Both the position numbers and the translations under genes were made by a program. The notes beneath the pieces were generated by a model, which worked only from the letters and a program-made list of their open reading frames with translations, ran no database searches and was not told the origin of the DNA. Of a DNA stretch of 41,045 nt, positions 7,923 through 16,636 are shown piece after piece (the stretch's first letter is position 1; every line of letters begins with the position of its first letter). The stretch is from positions 1 through 41,045 of the forward strand of contig NZ_NEDJ01000025.1 of the NCBI RefSeq assembly GCF_002114285.1, read 5' to 3'. This stretch comes from Halorubrum ezzemoulense DSM 17463. GTDB lineage: Archaea > Halobacteriota > Halobacteria > Halobacteriales > Haloferacaceae.

Positions 7923-9106
7923 GAGAACGTAGTCTCCGGCCCGAACACTTCCCGCAGTCCCCAGTCGCTGACCCGCGGAAAGGCCCACGCGTCAGGGTCT
8001 TCGACGGCGTTGACCGCAGTAATCACGCCCGGCCACATCGCACCGTGAAGCACGCCCGCAGCGTGTGCGTACTGAACCGCGTCGGCGATCTGTAACAGAA
8101 TCCACCTGGCTTCAGCCGGTGAGACCGGCGTCTCTCTCTCGGTGAGGAGCCCCAGTGCGCCCCGCTCAGAGACGAGCCACGGTACGGGGCGCGTTCCGGC
8201 GTCGACGACGCGTGCGACAGCGTCATGATCGTCGATCCGACGCCACCGCTCGATCGCGTCCCGAAAGGCGTCGTCATGCATACCGCTGGCGATCACACCC
8301 CGGCGGCACGTCGCTGTGAATTCGCGCCCGCTCGTCGCGAATTGGATGCGCTCGGCGTCTGAATCGCCGGCTGCTTCAGCAGCCTCTCTTGACCTGTGTT
8401 CGGTCAGCGATCGGTCGAGTCGGGGTGGCTTCGCAGGGGGCTCGTTTGGGGGATGTCCGGGCGTCGGCGACGCGTCCTCGCCGTCCGCGGAGCCGGTCGA
8501 CTCCTCCCGGCCCGCCGCGACGGCGGGTTCGGTCGGTGAGATCGCTTCGTCCCCTTCGTCCGCGATCACTGACCCGCCGGATTCGAACTCGGGGGGTTGA
8601 TAGCCGGCGACAGTCCGGATGGCAAGTGACTCGTCAATCAACCCGGCTTCGACCGCCCCGTCGATGATCTCGGCGACCGCCTCCTGGTTGTGGTCATCGA
8701 GCACCGCGAGAGTTCGAAGCGCGACCGACCGGGCCGCTGGATCGCGAAGCGCTCGTCGGAACCGTCCGGCACAGGCGTTGACGAGTTCGGGCGTCTCCGC
8801 GGACACGAATCGAAGTGCCCACGACGCGGCTCGTTGAACTTCCTCGTCGTCGTGCTCGAGCTGCGCCACGACCCGCGCGGTCCGCGCGGCGTCGAACGAT
8901 TCGGGATCTGTGAGCGCCGCCTCGAGCAGCTCGTTCGGGTCCGGCGTCAAGTCCGTTCGGTCCATGATGATACTCTACCCAACAGCACGTCGTCACGTGG
9001 TCTGCTCAACCTGAGAGAGTCACGCTAATAAATCACGCTACATCACCCACGGTCCGCTCGATCTCCACCAAACGACTTCGGGGGTCGAAGACCAAGGTGT
9101 ACCGAG

Positions 9107-9964
9107 ATGAGTGTTCCGCCCGCTACTGTCGAACGAACCTCCGGCGACCCGTTGATCGTACACGTCAGTGATATCCACGGCTACCTCACGGACGCTCGAA
9201 GCGCGCTGCTCGCCGTCGGTGACTCCGGGCAGTATCCGGACCTCGTACGGGCCGATGAGTCTGACCGGCTCCACTGGGCGGACAACGATTACGTACTCGT
9301 GGTCAACGGCGACGTGATCGACCGGGGGCCGGCGAACGAGGAGTGTCTCGAGATGGTCTGGCGACTCCAAGAGGAAGCCCCGCCCGGGCGGGTCCGATAC
9401 CAGTTAGGGAATCACGAGTTGGCTATTCTGCTCCCGTCGTTCGTCCGGTGGCCGGGTGCGTATTCCACCGGCCTCGACGCGGCGGACCGGCGCGAGTTTC
9501 TCCGGCGAGCCAGCGAGGGGGCTGTCACGGCCGCCTTCGAGGGATATCAGTATCGCTACAGTCACGCCGGACAGAACGAGCCGTTCGACGTGACGAGGGT
9601 AAACGACGTAGTCCGGAACGCCGCGAGCGAGCTGTTGGCCGTCGACGGCGACGACAGAACGGTACAGAAGCGGCTCGAACGACGACACGGCCGCGTGTTC
9701 GCCCTCGGCAGCGACGGCGGCCGCGGCCCCGATGCCGGGCTCTGCTGGCTGGACTTCACGCACCTGGACCCGTCGGCCCCAGCACAGATCGTCGGCCACA
9801 CGAAGCGAGTTGACCCCGTTCGGAACGGCAACGTGGTCTGCGGGAACATCATCCGGATGAACCACCGCTCGGCAGGGGGCGAGGGCGTCCTGATCGAGAG
9901 CGCTGATTCGCTGGAGGTCGTCCGCCGAAAACCCGACGGGTCCGTCTCCGTCTCATCGGTCTGA
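9107..9964 (+). CDS. PPP-type serine/threonine phosphatase (metallophosphoesterase)
   Basis: 285 residues with the full set of two-metal phosphoesterase motifs in PPP order: D22-I-H24-G, GDVIDRG (68-74), GNHE (101-104), YSHAG (about 155) and IVGHTKRV (about 234). The D-x-x-D-R-G form is typical of PPP protein phosphatases and bacterial relatives such as PrpA or ApaH, so either phosphoprotein or dinucleotide substrates are possible. It is cytoplasmic. It is divergent from the IS-disrupted pseudokinase gene (ATGs 142 bases apart), which suggests a kinase-like/phosphatase pair acting on common targets. That link is inference from position. Confidence 0.9.
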   Translation: MSVPPATVERTSGDPLIVHVSDIHGYLTDARSALLAVGDSGQYPDLVRADESDRLHWADNDYVLVVNGDVIDRGPANEECLEMVWRLQEEAPPGRVRYQLGNHELAILLPSFVRWPGAYSTGLDAADRREFLRRASEGAVTAAFEGYQYRYSHAGQNEPFDVTRVNDVVRNAASELLAVDGDDRTVQKRLERRHGRVFALGSDGGRGPDAGLCWLDFTHLDPSAPAQIVGHTKRVDPVRNGNVVCGNIIRMNHRSAGGEGVLIESADSLEVVRRKPDGSVSVSSV

Positions 9965-10152
9965 CCGGCGCGCGCCGCGCTGTAGCGAGCGATCGGCGCA
10001 GGTGGACCCGCTCCGCGTCTGTGCGTGACAACGCCCGCTGCGGCGACTGCCCAGTTCTACCGGTGTACGGGGCGAGCGCCGCGACGCGCGGCCCCGAGAC
10101 CGTCCACGGGGCCGAAAGCGTCGACGGTGCGTTTCGGATACGGCTGAAGTGA

Positions 10153-11631
10153 TCAGTCGTCCCCGATGGTGGCCTCAGCGTCGTCCGGTTCAGGTCCCGG
10201 TTCGGAGCCGCTGGGGTCCGGCGTCCCGCGAACGTCGCCCGCACGCCACGTCCCGCGTCGGAACCACAGCCACGCGATGACCGCCCCGGCGACGTTCGAG
10301 GCGAAGAACGCGATCCAGATGCCCCGGACGTCGGGCTGGCCGAGGAACCACAGGTCGGTCGGGAGTATGCCCTGCGAGGCCACGTAGGAAACGGGCAGCC
10401 GGATGACGGCGAGCGCCGTGATAGAGATGGCGGCGGCGATCAGGGTCTTCCCGGCGCCGCGGAAGCCGCCCGTGAACGCCCGCTGGATCCCGATGAACCC
10501 GAACGAGAGCGCGACGTACCGGAGGAACTGCGCACCGACATCGAGCACGGCCGGGTCGTCGGTGAACACCGAGACGATTGGTGTCGGGACGAAGAAGATG
10601 GCGACGCCGACGACGCCGAGGATCCCGAACAGTCCCTTCGCGGCCATGTAGTTGGCCTCCTGTGCGCGGTCGTACTTGCCGGCCCCGACGTTCTGCCCGG
10701 TCATCGTCTCGACGCCGCGCGCGACGGCGATCGCGGGGAGGAAGATGACGGAGAACACCCGCGTTCCGATACCGAACGCGGCGACGACCGAGGTCGAGAA
10801 CAGCCCCACGACAATCAGCAGGGCGTTGATCGAGAGCGCCCGACCGGTCCCCTCGATCGACGCCGGGACGCCGATTCGGAGGATCTTCCGGAGATACTGG
10901 AGGTCGGGCTTCATATCGGCGACGTTGATCTGAATCCCCCGCGTTCCCGACAGCATGATGTAGAGGCCGACGAGCATCGCCAGCGCCCGCGAGAAGATTG
11001 TGGCGATAGCGGCGCCCTGAATTCCGAGTTCCGGGAACGCGATCGGGCCAACCGCCCAACCGTTGATCAGGAACGGGTCGAGGATCACGTTGATGACGAC
11101 CGTCCCGAACATGACGAGCATCGGCGTGATCGTGTCGCCCGCGCCGCGCATCAGCGAGATGAACACGAAGAATCCGAACATGAACGGCAAGCCCAGCGCG
11201 ACCACCTGCATGTACGCCGTCGCGCCGGGGAGGACTTCGGGCGAGGCGCCGAGGAACGCGAGGAACTCCTCGACGAACGGATACCCGATCGCTCCGAAGA
11301 TGACCGAGGCGATGAACGCGAACGAGACCGTCTGCGAGGCCGCATACTCGGCTTTTTCCGTCTCCTCGGCGCCAGTGTGCTGGGCGACGAGGACGCTCCC
11401 GGCGACCGAGAGCCCCATCCCGAGCGAGATGAGCAGGAACACCATCGGGAACGCGAAGGAGATGGCCGCCAGCGCCTCCGTCGAGTACTGGCCGAGCCAG
11501 AACGTGTCCGCCAGGTTGTAGGCGGTCTGCATCAGGTTCGTAATGACGATGGGAAGCGAGAGGAAAAACAGCGGTTTGACGATGCCGCCCTCCGTCAGGT
11601 TGAGCTCCTCTTGGCCTTTGAAGAAGCTCAC
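10153..11631 (-). CDS. MATE family multidrug/Na+ antiporter
   Basis: A 492-residue polytopic protein with twelve predicted helices in two homologous halves. The N-terminus GGIVKPLFFLSLPIVITNL, the internal AYNLADTFWLG and the NVGAGKYDRAQEA segment are typical of MatE domains, which expel cationic drugs using Na+ or H+ gradients. The C-terminal 40 residues are an acidic tail. Its GTG/ATG start overlaps the stop of the upstream TetR gene by four bases, so the pair is one operon, and the regulator probably controls efflux. Substrate unknown. Confidence 0.95.
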   Translation of the reverse strand: MSFFKGQEELNLTEGGIVKPLFFLSLPIVITNLMQTAYNLADTFWLGQYSTEALAAISFAFPMVFLLISLGMGLSVAGSVLVAQHTGAEETEKAEYAASQTVSFAFIASVIFGAIGYPFVEEFLAFLGASPEVLPGATAYMQVVALGLPFMFGFFVFISLMRGAGDTITPMLVMFGTVVINVILDPFLINGWAVGPIAFPELGIQGAAIATIFSRALAMLVGLYIMLSGTRGIQINVADMKPDLQYLRKILRIGVPASIEGTGRALSINALLIVVGLFSTSVVAAFGIGTRVFSVIFLPAIAVARGVETMTGQNVGAGKYDRAQEANYMAAKGLFGILGVVGVAIFFVPTPIVSVFTDDPAVLDVGAQFLRYVALSFGFIGIQRAFTGGFRGAGKTLIAAAISITALAVIRLPVSYVASQGILPTDLWFLGQPDVRGIWIAFFASNVAGAVIAWLWFRRGTWRAGDVRGTPDPSGSEPGPEPDDAEATIGDD

Positions 11632-12218
11632 GCGACCACCTCCGATCGGGGCTGCCAGCCGAGGTGGAGTTCCAGCGTGTTTTCGAGCATCCGACGCGTG
11701 TCGTCAAGCGGCTCACCGAGCGCCACGTGTCGGGCGTGTGCGCCGTTGATCGTCGTCGTGACGAGCCTGGCGACTTCGTCCGGGTCAGTCTCGGCGAAGT
11801 GTCCGCCGTCGATACCGTCGGCGACGATCTCCCTGACGACCTCGCACACGATGTCGTCGAGTTCGAGGAACCGTTCCCGGTACAGTTCCTGGAAGGGTGC
11901 TTGGGCTTTCAGCTCCATCATCGCCACGGGGAAGCCGTCGGCGGCGGGATCCGACGGTGTGAAGGCGTGGTCGAGGAACGCTGTGAGCCGGTCGCGCGGG
12001 TCGGTCGCCTCGAACGTGAGTTTCGTCTTGAACCGCTCGATCAGGTCGTCGAGGAACGCGTTCAGCAACTCCGCTTTCGTGTCGAAGTGGTAGTGGATCG
12101 CGGCGGTGGTCATCGACGCCTCGTCGGCGATTTTCTGTACCGTGAGGCCGGCGTACCCGTGCTCACACAGCACCGAATTCGTCGCGTCGATGATCTCGGA
12201 TTTTGTCTCCGATCCCAT
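11628..12218 (-). CDS. TetR family repressor of the MATE efflux operon
   Basis: About 196 residues from the ATG at 12218; a TTG five codons upstream is possible but weaker. The helix-turn-helix is at about 8-52 (IIDATNSVLCEHGYAGLTVQ, then MTTAAIHYHF). The rest is a helical ligand-binding and dimerisation domain. TetR proteins bind palindromes and release them on binding small molecules. The stop overlaps the MATE start (4 bases). A TAACT-n4-AGTTA palindrome lies 21-34 bases upstream of this ATG, where the TATA box would be, so the gene is probably self-repressed. Confidence 0.93.
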   Translation of the reverse strand: MGSETKSEIIDATNSVLCEHGYAGLTVQKIADEASMTTAAIHYHFDTKAELLNAFLDDLIERFKTKLTFEATDPRDRLTAFLDHAFTPSDPAADGFPVAMMELKAQAPFQELYRERFLELDDIVCEVVREIVADGIDGGHFAETDPDEVARLVTTTINGAHARHVALGEPLDDTRRMLENTLELHLGWQPRSEVVA

Positions 12219-12238
12219 TTCGTTCTGTCTCAACTTAC

Positions 12239-12252
12239 TAACTGATTAGTTA
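12239..12252. promoter_or_regulatory. Palindromic operator/TATA region of the TetR-MATE operon
   Basis: TAACTGATTAGTTA has perfect 5-bp arms around a 4-base centre and sits in the only AT-rich patch upstream of the TetR gene, at TATA-box distance from the ATG at 12218. Binding of the TetR dimer here would block TBP/TFB. Visible as sequence; function inferred. Confidence 0.6.
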
Positions 12253-13054
12253 AGGGCCTTCTGATGCGACGGCGGAGCCGAGGAGTCGGTCGCTGCGACT
12301 GCGAGAGTCGAGTGGATCGGTGTCGTGTGCGGTATCACATCGCCGAGGCCGACCTTCGGTGTGATCCAGGACCCGGCGCCGACCGGCGGAGTGGCTAGAA
12401 GCGTGTCCGGTACGCTGTCGCCGTTGAACTCCGACGGCGCTCGACAGACCGGACCGCGTCGTACGCGTTTCCCGTCGATCGCGTTCCGCGCGTCACCCAG
12501 GCCACTCACCGGCGGCGTGACAGAAACCGTGTCAAACTTCACGTCGTGTCGCCGCAATCGTTCGCTCGACATGAATCCGGAGCTGATGGGGGTGGGGGTC
12601 GCACTGAGTCTCGTCGGCGTCGCGCCGGTGGGGACCTGAGCCTCTCCGGGCCGAGGCCCCCGACCACCCCGCTGGGGCCGGTGGGACGGGCGCTCCTCTT
12701 GGCCGGCCTCGCCGGGATACGACTCAGTCTCGGCCCCGATCGGTGAGTCCCGCCGGTCGTCTCTGGACCGGCGTGAGACGGGCCGCCCGGTCGTCGGGAG
12801 GTATGTGTCGAGAGCGGACGGACTACGCACCCGGCGAACGCCCCTAATGGCGAAGTGACTCACTGTTCAGCGGGGACCCACCGGTGAAGTCTCGGCCGAC
12901 GGTCGCGTGGGCCCTCGGAGTTGTCGGGCAATAGATCGAAGCGAGAACCGAACGAGTGCTTGTGTGTCTACAACACATTTCTGCCGAATGTTTAATCCAG
13001 CTAACCGCGAATGGGTGGACGGAAAGAGAGTCGCACGCTCCCTTTCCCCCCCTA
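12253..13054. other. About 800 bases with no convincing intact gene
   Basis: Both strands hold open frames, but none gives a recognisable protein. A minus-strand frame (108 codons from an ATG near 12572 to 12246) and a plus-strand frame (12325-12639) overlap and cannot both be real. Neither shows family motifs. The one suggestive item is a possible frameshifted small membrane protein gene at 12571-12746. The rest is noncoding as far as I can see. Confidence 0.5.
12571..12746 (+). pseudogene. Possible frameshifted small two-helix membrane protein gene
   Basis: The ATG at 12571 opens MNPELMGVGVALSLVG, a hydrophobic start like that of small haloarchaeal membrane proteins, but stops at 12637-12639. 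A second hydrophobic segment, VGRALLLAGLAGIRLSLG, follows in another frame ending at 12746. One indel would join them into about 58 residues with two membrane helices. This is a weak call based on composition and general resemblance only. Confidence 0.25.
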
Positions 13055-13207
13055 ATGACCGACAGCTCGGCGCCGCTCGGACAGTGCCCGAGCTGCGACC
13101 GCGAGATCCCCGCGGCGTGGAAGATCATTGAGTACGACCACGGGGACGGGAATACGGGTGTCTTCGCGGAGTGTCCGGACTGCGATGCGGTCGTGAAACC
13201 ACGGTAG
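13055..13207 (+). CDS. Small zinc-ribbon protein (DUF7837-like)
   Basis: 50 residues from the ATG at 13055. Two CxxC knuckles (CPSC at about residues 10-13 and CPDC near residue 42) flank the IPAAWKIIEYDHGDG core, matching a family of tiny haloarchaeal zinc ribbons. The frame extends upstream, but that part is not conserved in style and the C-rich core begins right after this ATG. Its role is unknown; such proteins may bind nucleic acid or protein. It stands alone between two noncoding stretches. Confidence 0.8.
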   Translation: MTDSSAPLGQCPSCDREIPAAWKIIEYDHGDGNTGVFAECPDCDAVVKPR

Positions 13208-13649
13208 GCCGGTCCGCTCCCTCGACGTAGTCGGGGAGTTCCGGTCTCGGAGACGGCTTGGTCTCAGATCGCGACCTCACAGACGCGTCTCAGAGAAATG
13301 GAGTGGCCCCCTCGCCCGTGTGTGCGTGAACGATGAAAATCGGCACGTCGTTCATAACTGGTCCCGTTAGCTTATGTACAATTCGCACAATACAGTCTCG
13401 ACGCCGGCGAGACGACCGGCAGAGATGACCTCACCGTGCGACGATCGACGCCGCGGGACCTCGCCGTGACGGAGACGAATCTCGCCAACGACGAGAAGAG
13501 CCGCCGGCGCACGGGATGAACGGGCCTGTTCAAGCCGGTGGTTCCAGTCGCCCTCCGTTCCAGCGCACCGGCGGATTCGTGACTTCCGGGTCGACCGTTA
13601 GCCGCTGGGCGACGCGATGACTTCGGACGACATCACCGCACCCAAAGCG
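13208..13649. other. Noncoding stretch before the CheC gene's 3' end
   Basis: About 440 bases in which I see no gene. It contains a locally AT-richer patch around 13350-13395 that could be a promoter relic. No repeats or inverted repeats stand out. The two flanking genes converge on it. Confidence 0.5.
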
Positions 13650-14891
13650 CTACTCGACGTGCTCTTGGAACAGGGACTCGGGGTCGGCCTCCATTTCTGC
13701 CTCGACGTCAGCGGACAGTTCGCCGACCGAGAGTTCGTCGAGCGCCTCCTTGAGCTCCTCGGCCCGTGGGAGGGCGAGTATTTTGCAACTCACGGCGTCC
13801 CCAGCCGTTTTAATGAGGGTGTCGAACCCGAACACGTACTCCTGTGTCGTCGCGAGATCCAGCATTATCGGATCGACGATAGCCGACGCGAAGTCGTGGA
13901 CGAACTCCGGAGGGGTATGCTGGTTCGACGTGCCGAGCACGTTCGCCCACCCGTCGACGAATCCGCTGATCATGATATTGCTGATCTCTTCGATCGCGCT
14001 CTCGTGAATTCCGTCGAATCCGTCGGTGACCGCTCCGGTACCCATCGCCTCTGCGATTGTTTCGGCGGAGGGCTCGTCGAACAGGACAAGGACGTAGCCG
14101 GTGGGGAGGCCGGTTAGCTTCGCAACGACGCCCACCTGCTGCTCGTCACCGAGTCGCGGTCCGATCTGTTCGACCTGAAGGAAGCTCATGCGGCTGACCG
14201 TGACCGACGTGTCGATCCCGGTCATCATCGTTATGCTGTCGCCTGCGGTGTCGCCGCCCTTCGCGGCCATTCGGCTGAACACCTGGAGCTTGTCCAGCGG
14301 TATCGGCGTCGACTCGCTGGTGAGCCGGGTATCGAGAATATGCCTGAACGACGCCTCCTCGAGGAATACGTACGCCGTCGTTTCGACGACTGCGCTCGAC
14401 GTTTCGAACGTAGTGTTCACCGTCAGCACCTGATTCGACGCCTGATCGATCGGCGTCGCGTCCGGGATGATGTCCGTCCCGCCTCCCGTCAGGTACGTCG
14501 GTGGGCGCTGATCGATAGCCTGGTTCAGATAGTCCGCCCACCCGTCGATGAACCCGCTAAGCATGATGTTTCCGAGTTCCGTGAGCCGCGATTCGAGACC
14601 GATCGCCTCGGCGCCGTCACCGGGAAGGCTCTTCGCGAGCGTCCTCGCGCCCGCCTCGTTGAAGACGAGCAGTGCTGTCCCAGCGATACCCCCGGAGAAT
14701 TCGCTCGAAATGCCGATGAGATCCTGATTGTGAAGGTCAGCGATGATATCTCGACGCCGGAGGAGATCGATGCTCGTCGCTTCGACCGTCGGCCGGACAC
14801 CGGTCAACTGTCCGAGTGAGTTCGCGGCCTGTTTCGACCCGTCATGAGCGAGGCGATTAAACTCTCCGAGGGCGTTAACCTCAATCTTCAT
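13650..14891 (-). CDS. cheC: Two-domain CheC-type chemotaxis phosphatase
   Basis: 413 residues from the ATG at 14891; the frame extends seven codons further to 14912, but an AT-rich TATA element at about 14918-14926 fits the internal ATG as a leaderless start. Two CheC units follow each other. The first has Glu105-x2-Asn108 (LTELGNIMLSGF) and the second Glu302-x2-Asn305 (IEEISNIMISGF). This E-x2-N motif is the catalytic pair with which CheC dephosphorylates CheY-P. A single CheC domain is about 200 residues, so this is a tandem fusion with both sites kept. No other che or archaellum genes are in the window. It may act on CheY or another receiver protein. Confidence 0.9.
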   Translation of the reverse strand: MKIEVNALGEFNRLAHDGSKQAANSLGQLTGVRPTVEATSIDLLRRRDIIADLHNQDLIGISSEFSGGIAGTALLVFNEAGARTLAKSLPGDGAEAIGLESRLTELGNIMLSGFIDGWADYLNQAIDQRPPTYLTGGGTDIIPDATPIDQASNQVLTVNTTFETSSAVVETTAYVFLEEASFRHILDTRLTSESTPIPLDKLQVFSRMAAKGGDTAGDSITMMTGIDTSVTVSRMSFLQVEQIGPRLGDEQQVGVVAKLTGLPTGYVLVLFDEPSAETIAEAMGTGAVTDGFDGIHESAIEEISNIMISGFVDGWANVLGTSNQHTPPEFVHDFASAIVDPIMLDLATTQEYVFGFDTLIKTAGDAVSCKILALPRAEELKEALDELSVGELSADVEAEMEADPESLFQEHVE

Positions 14892-15124
14892 ATATGGTAT
14901 GTTAATTGACAAGGCAGCATTTTAACACTTACCCCGGCGTTCCGCACCGCGGAAGCGAACCCTGAGAGCTCCTCGAACGGTGACGCGTTATACGGGCGCC
15001 GAGTGAAGGCAGCATCGGCAACCGCAGCATCGATGAACGCGAAGCGGCCACCCTCGGCAGTTCGTTCGGAGTGACGCGTCGTCCGCTGCGGAGATTCACT
15101 GTGCGTCGGAGAATCCGTAGGCTT

Positions 15125-15337
15125 TCACTCTCTGAACTCCACCGTGTAGCCGTTGTCGCGGAGCGCCTCGACGAGTTCGTCTCCGCGCTCGATCGTGAAC
15201 TCGTGGAACGAGTTGTCCGGGCTGTCCGCCGAGTACAGCTCCGAGTCGATGTTGTCCGGGACCTCGTTCTGATGGGTGTCCTCCTGGACGACGACCGGCT
15301 GACTGGGAACCCGGGTAGAACTGCTTTCCTCTGTCAT
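15125..15337 (-). CDS. Small acidic protein of unknown function (70 aa)
   Basis: The ATG at 15337 gives 70 residues. The upstream extension of the frame runs through an AT-rich promoter (AAATAT at about 15363-15370, 29 bases before this ATG) and is rejected. The protein is hydrophilic, with a Ser/Thr/Gln-rich first half and a compact C-terminus of FTIERGDELVEALRDNGYTV. No family is recognised, although haloarchaea have many such small proteins. It stands divergent from the ADP-ribosylglycohydrolase gene. Confidence 0.65.
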   Translation of the reverse strand: MTEESSSTRVPSQPVVVQEDTHQNEVPDNIDSELYSADSPDNSFHEFTIERGDELVEALRDNGYTVEFRE

Positions 15338-15540
15338 TTGAACATATCTTGTTACAGGTGTTCGGATATTTGAATTTCGATCCGGGTTCGGATCGGGACC
15401 GGCGTCCCCACGAACGAATACGGCCGGGTCGGTGCCGACGGCGGACGGGTCGACCAGAACCGTCGACTGCGAGAGCGAGAGCTGCCGGAGCCGGTGCGCG
15501 TCACCCGACACTTTTCGTGGGGGCTCGTGTCGTGTGACGT

Positions 15541-16449
15541 ATGGACGTTGATCGGGCCCGCGGTGTCCTCTGTGGGATCGCCTGTGGAGACGCGCTCGGT
15601 CGGCCGGTCGAGTTCATGTCCGCGTCCGGGATCCGTACCGGTCACGGGCGACTCGACGAGATGGTCGGCCACGGAACGTGGAACCAGCCCGCCGGGACGA
15701 TCACGGACGACACCGAGCAGGCGCTGTGTATCGCGCGGAGCCTCGTCGAGCGGGGAGAGTTCGATCCGGCGGACATCGCGGAGCGGTTCGTCGCGTGGTA
15801 CGACAGCGACCCGTTCGACATCGGCCGGATGACGATGAAGTCGTTGAGCCGACTCAAGCACGGCGGCGAGTGGGACGAGGCGGGCCGGCACGTCTGGGAA
15901 CACAGCCCGGAGGGGCAGAACGCCGGGAACGGGAGCGTGATGCGGTGCGCGCCGCTCGCAGTTCCGTACGCGGCGGACCGAGAGCGACTCGTCGAGGTGA
16001 GCCGGGATTCGTCGCGGATCACGCACGCCGATCCGCGGTGTACGTACGGGTGCGGGATCCTGAACCTCACGGTGGCTGGGCTCCTCGACGACGCGGACGC
16101 GCCGTTACGGGATGCGCTCGACTACGTGGGTACGGACGCACCCGCTGAACTCGTCACGGCGCTTCGGCCGCTCGCTCGGGGAGACTCGCTCGACGACCTG
16201 GAGACGTCGGGCTACGTCGTTCATTCGCTACGGACGGCGCTCCACGACGGGTTGTCCGCCGAGAGCGCCGAGGAGGCAATCGTGACCGCGGTCAATCGCG
16301 GCGGAGACGCCGATACGATCGGGGCGATCGCGGGTGCGGTCGCGGGTGCGCGGTTCGGCGCATCGACGCTTCCCGATCGGTGGCTCGACGCCGTCGGCGA
16401 GGCTGACGAACTCGAACGGATAGCGGACCGGCTCGTGGAGACGGCGTAA
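15541..16449 (+). CDS. ADP-ribosylglycohydrolase (DraG/ARH family)
   Basis: 302 residues spanning the whole family. Metal-binding motifs are present: GDALGRPVEF (about 16-25), ITDDTEQA (about 54-61), NGSVMRCAPL (about 124-133) and NRGGDADTIGAIAG near residue 255. The two-magnesium centre removes ADP-ribose from protein side chains or related substrates, in the cytoplasm. The ATG at 15541 has a TATA-like stretch 24-31 bases upstream, consistent with a leaderless mRNA. No ADP-ribosyltransferase or toxin is adjacent, so its substrate cannot be inferred from context. Confidence 0.95.
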   Translation: MDVDRARGVLCGIACGDALGRPVEFMSASGIRTGHGRLDEMVGHGTWNQPAGTITDDTEQALCIARSLVERGEFDPADIAERFVAWYDSDPFDIGRMTMKSLSRLKHGGEWDEAGRHVWEHSPEGQNAGNGSVMRCAPLAVPYAADRERLVEVSRDSSRITHADPRCTYGCGILNLTVAGLLDDADAPLRDALDYVGTDAPAELVTALRPLARGDSLDDLETSGYVVHSLRTALHDGLSAESAEEAIVTAVNRGGDADTIGAIAGAVAGARFGASTLPDRWLDAVGEADELERIADRLVETA

Positions 16450-16588
16450 TCCCTCTCTTGGCGTTCGACAGGGATCGGACGGTGAACCGGCGGCTCACAC
16501 GTCGCCAGCGGAACGGAACGTCCGGGGGCAGGTCGTCGCGCAACGGGCGGCGAATCGGCGCCGAGTCGGCGGCCGAGGGACGCACCAA

Positions 16589-16636
16589 CTGACTTATAAT
16601 CCAGCAAAAAGTGAGTCAGGGCACGGAGGACCGAGT
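16589..16636 (+). promoter_or_regulatory. Promoter and ribosome-binding site of the antiporter gene
   Basis: TTATAAT (16594-16600) is a good TATA box. It is bracketed by a 6-bp inverted repeat, CTGACT (16589-16594) and AGTCAG (16614-16619), which could be a regulator site. Unusually for this window a real Shine-Dalgarno, GGAGGA (16625-16630), lies six bases before the GTG at 16637 and decides that start. Confidence 0.6.

Larger units (their letters stand above)
6712..8965 (-). pseudogene. HEAT-repeat pseudokinase gene interrupted by an IS element
   Basis: Joining 8965-7915 to 6977-6712 removes the IS and one 8-bp target copy and gives one uninterrupted frame of 438 residues. Residues 1-130 look like HEAT/ARM helices, 130-210 are an acidic linker, and 210-438 are a protein-kinase fold. 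Kinase landmarks are VSDWGL (DFG position, Asp kept), YAAPEH (APE) and DTATDIYGLG with HELLTG. The catalytic loop reads LHGAMWPGVI where HRDxKPxN is expected, and no beta-3 Lys is visible, so the intact protein was probably a pseudokinase. As it stands, the N-terminal part ends after 353 residues inside the IS (FSEI then LLC and stop) and the C-terminal lobe is separated. The divergent phosphatase at 9107 and the membrane protein at 6705 are likely partners. Confidence 0.9.

Noticed and set aside
12246-12863. 205-codon minus-strand frame and opposing plus-strand frame 12325-12639
   Set aside because: Neither matches a family, they exclude each other, and both read like GC-rich noncoding sequence; the minus frame ends in the TetR operator.
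13617-14117. 166-codon plus-strand frame
   Set aside because: Shadow of the CheC gene on the other strand.
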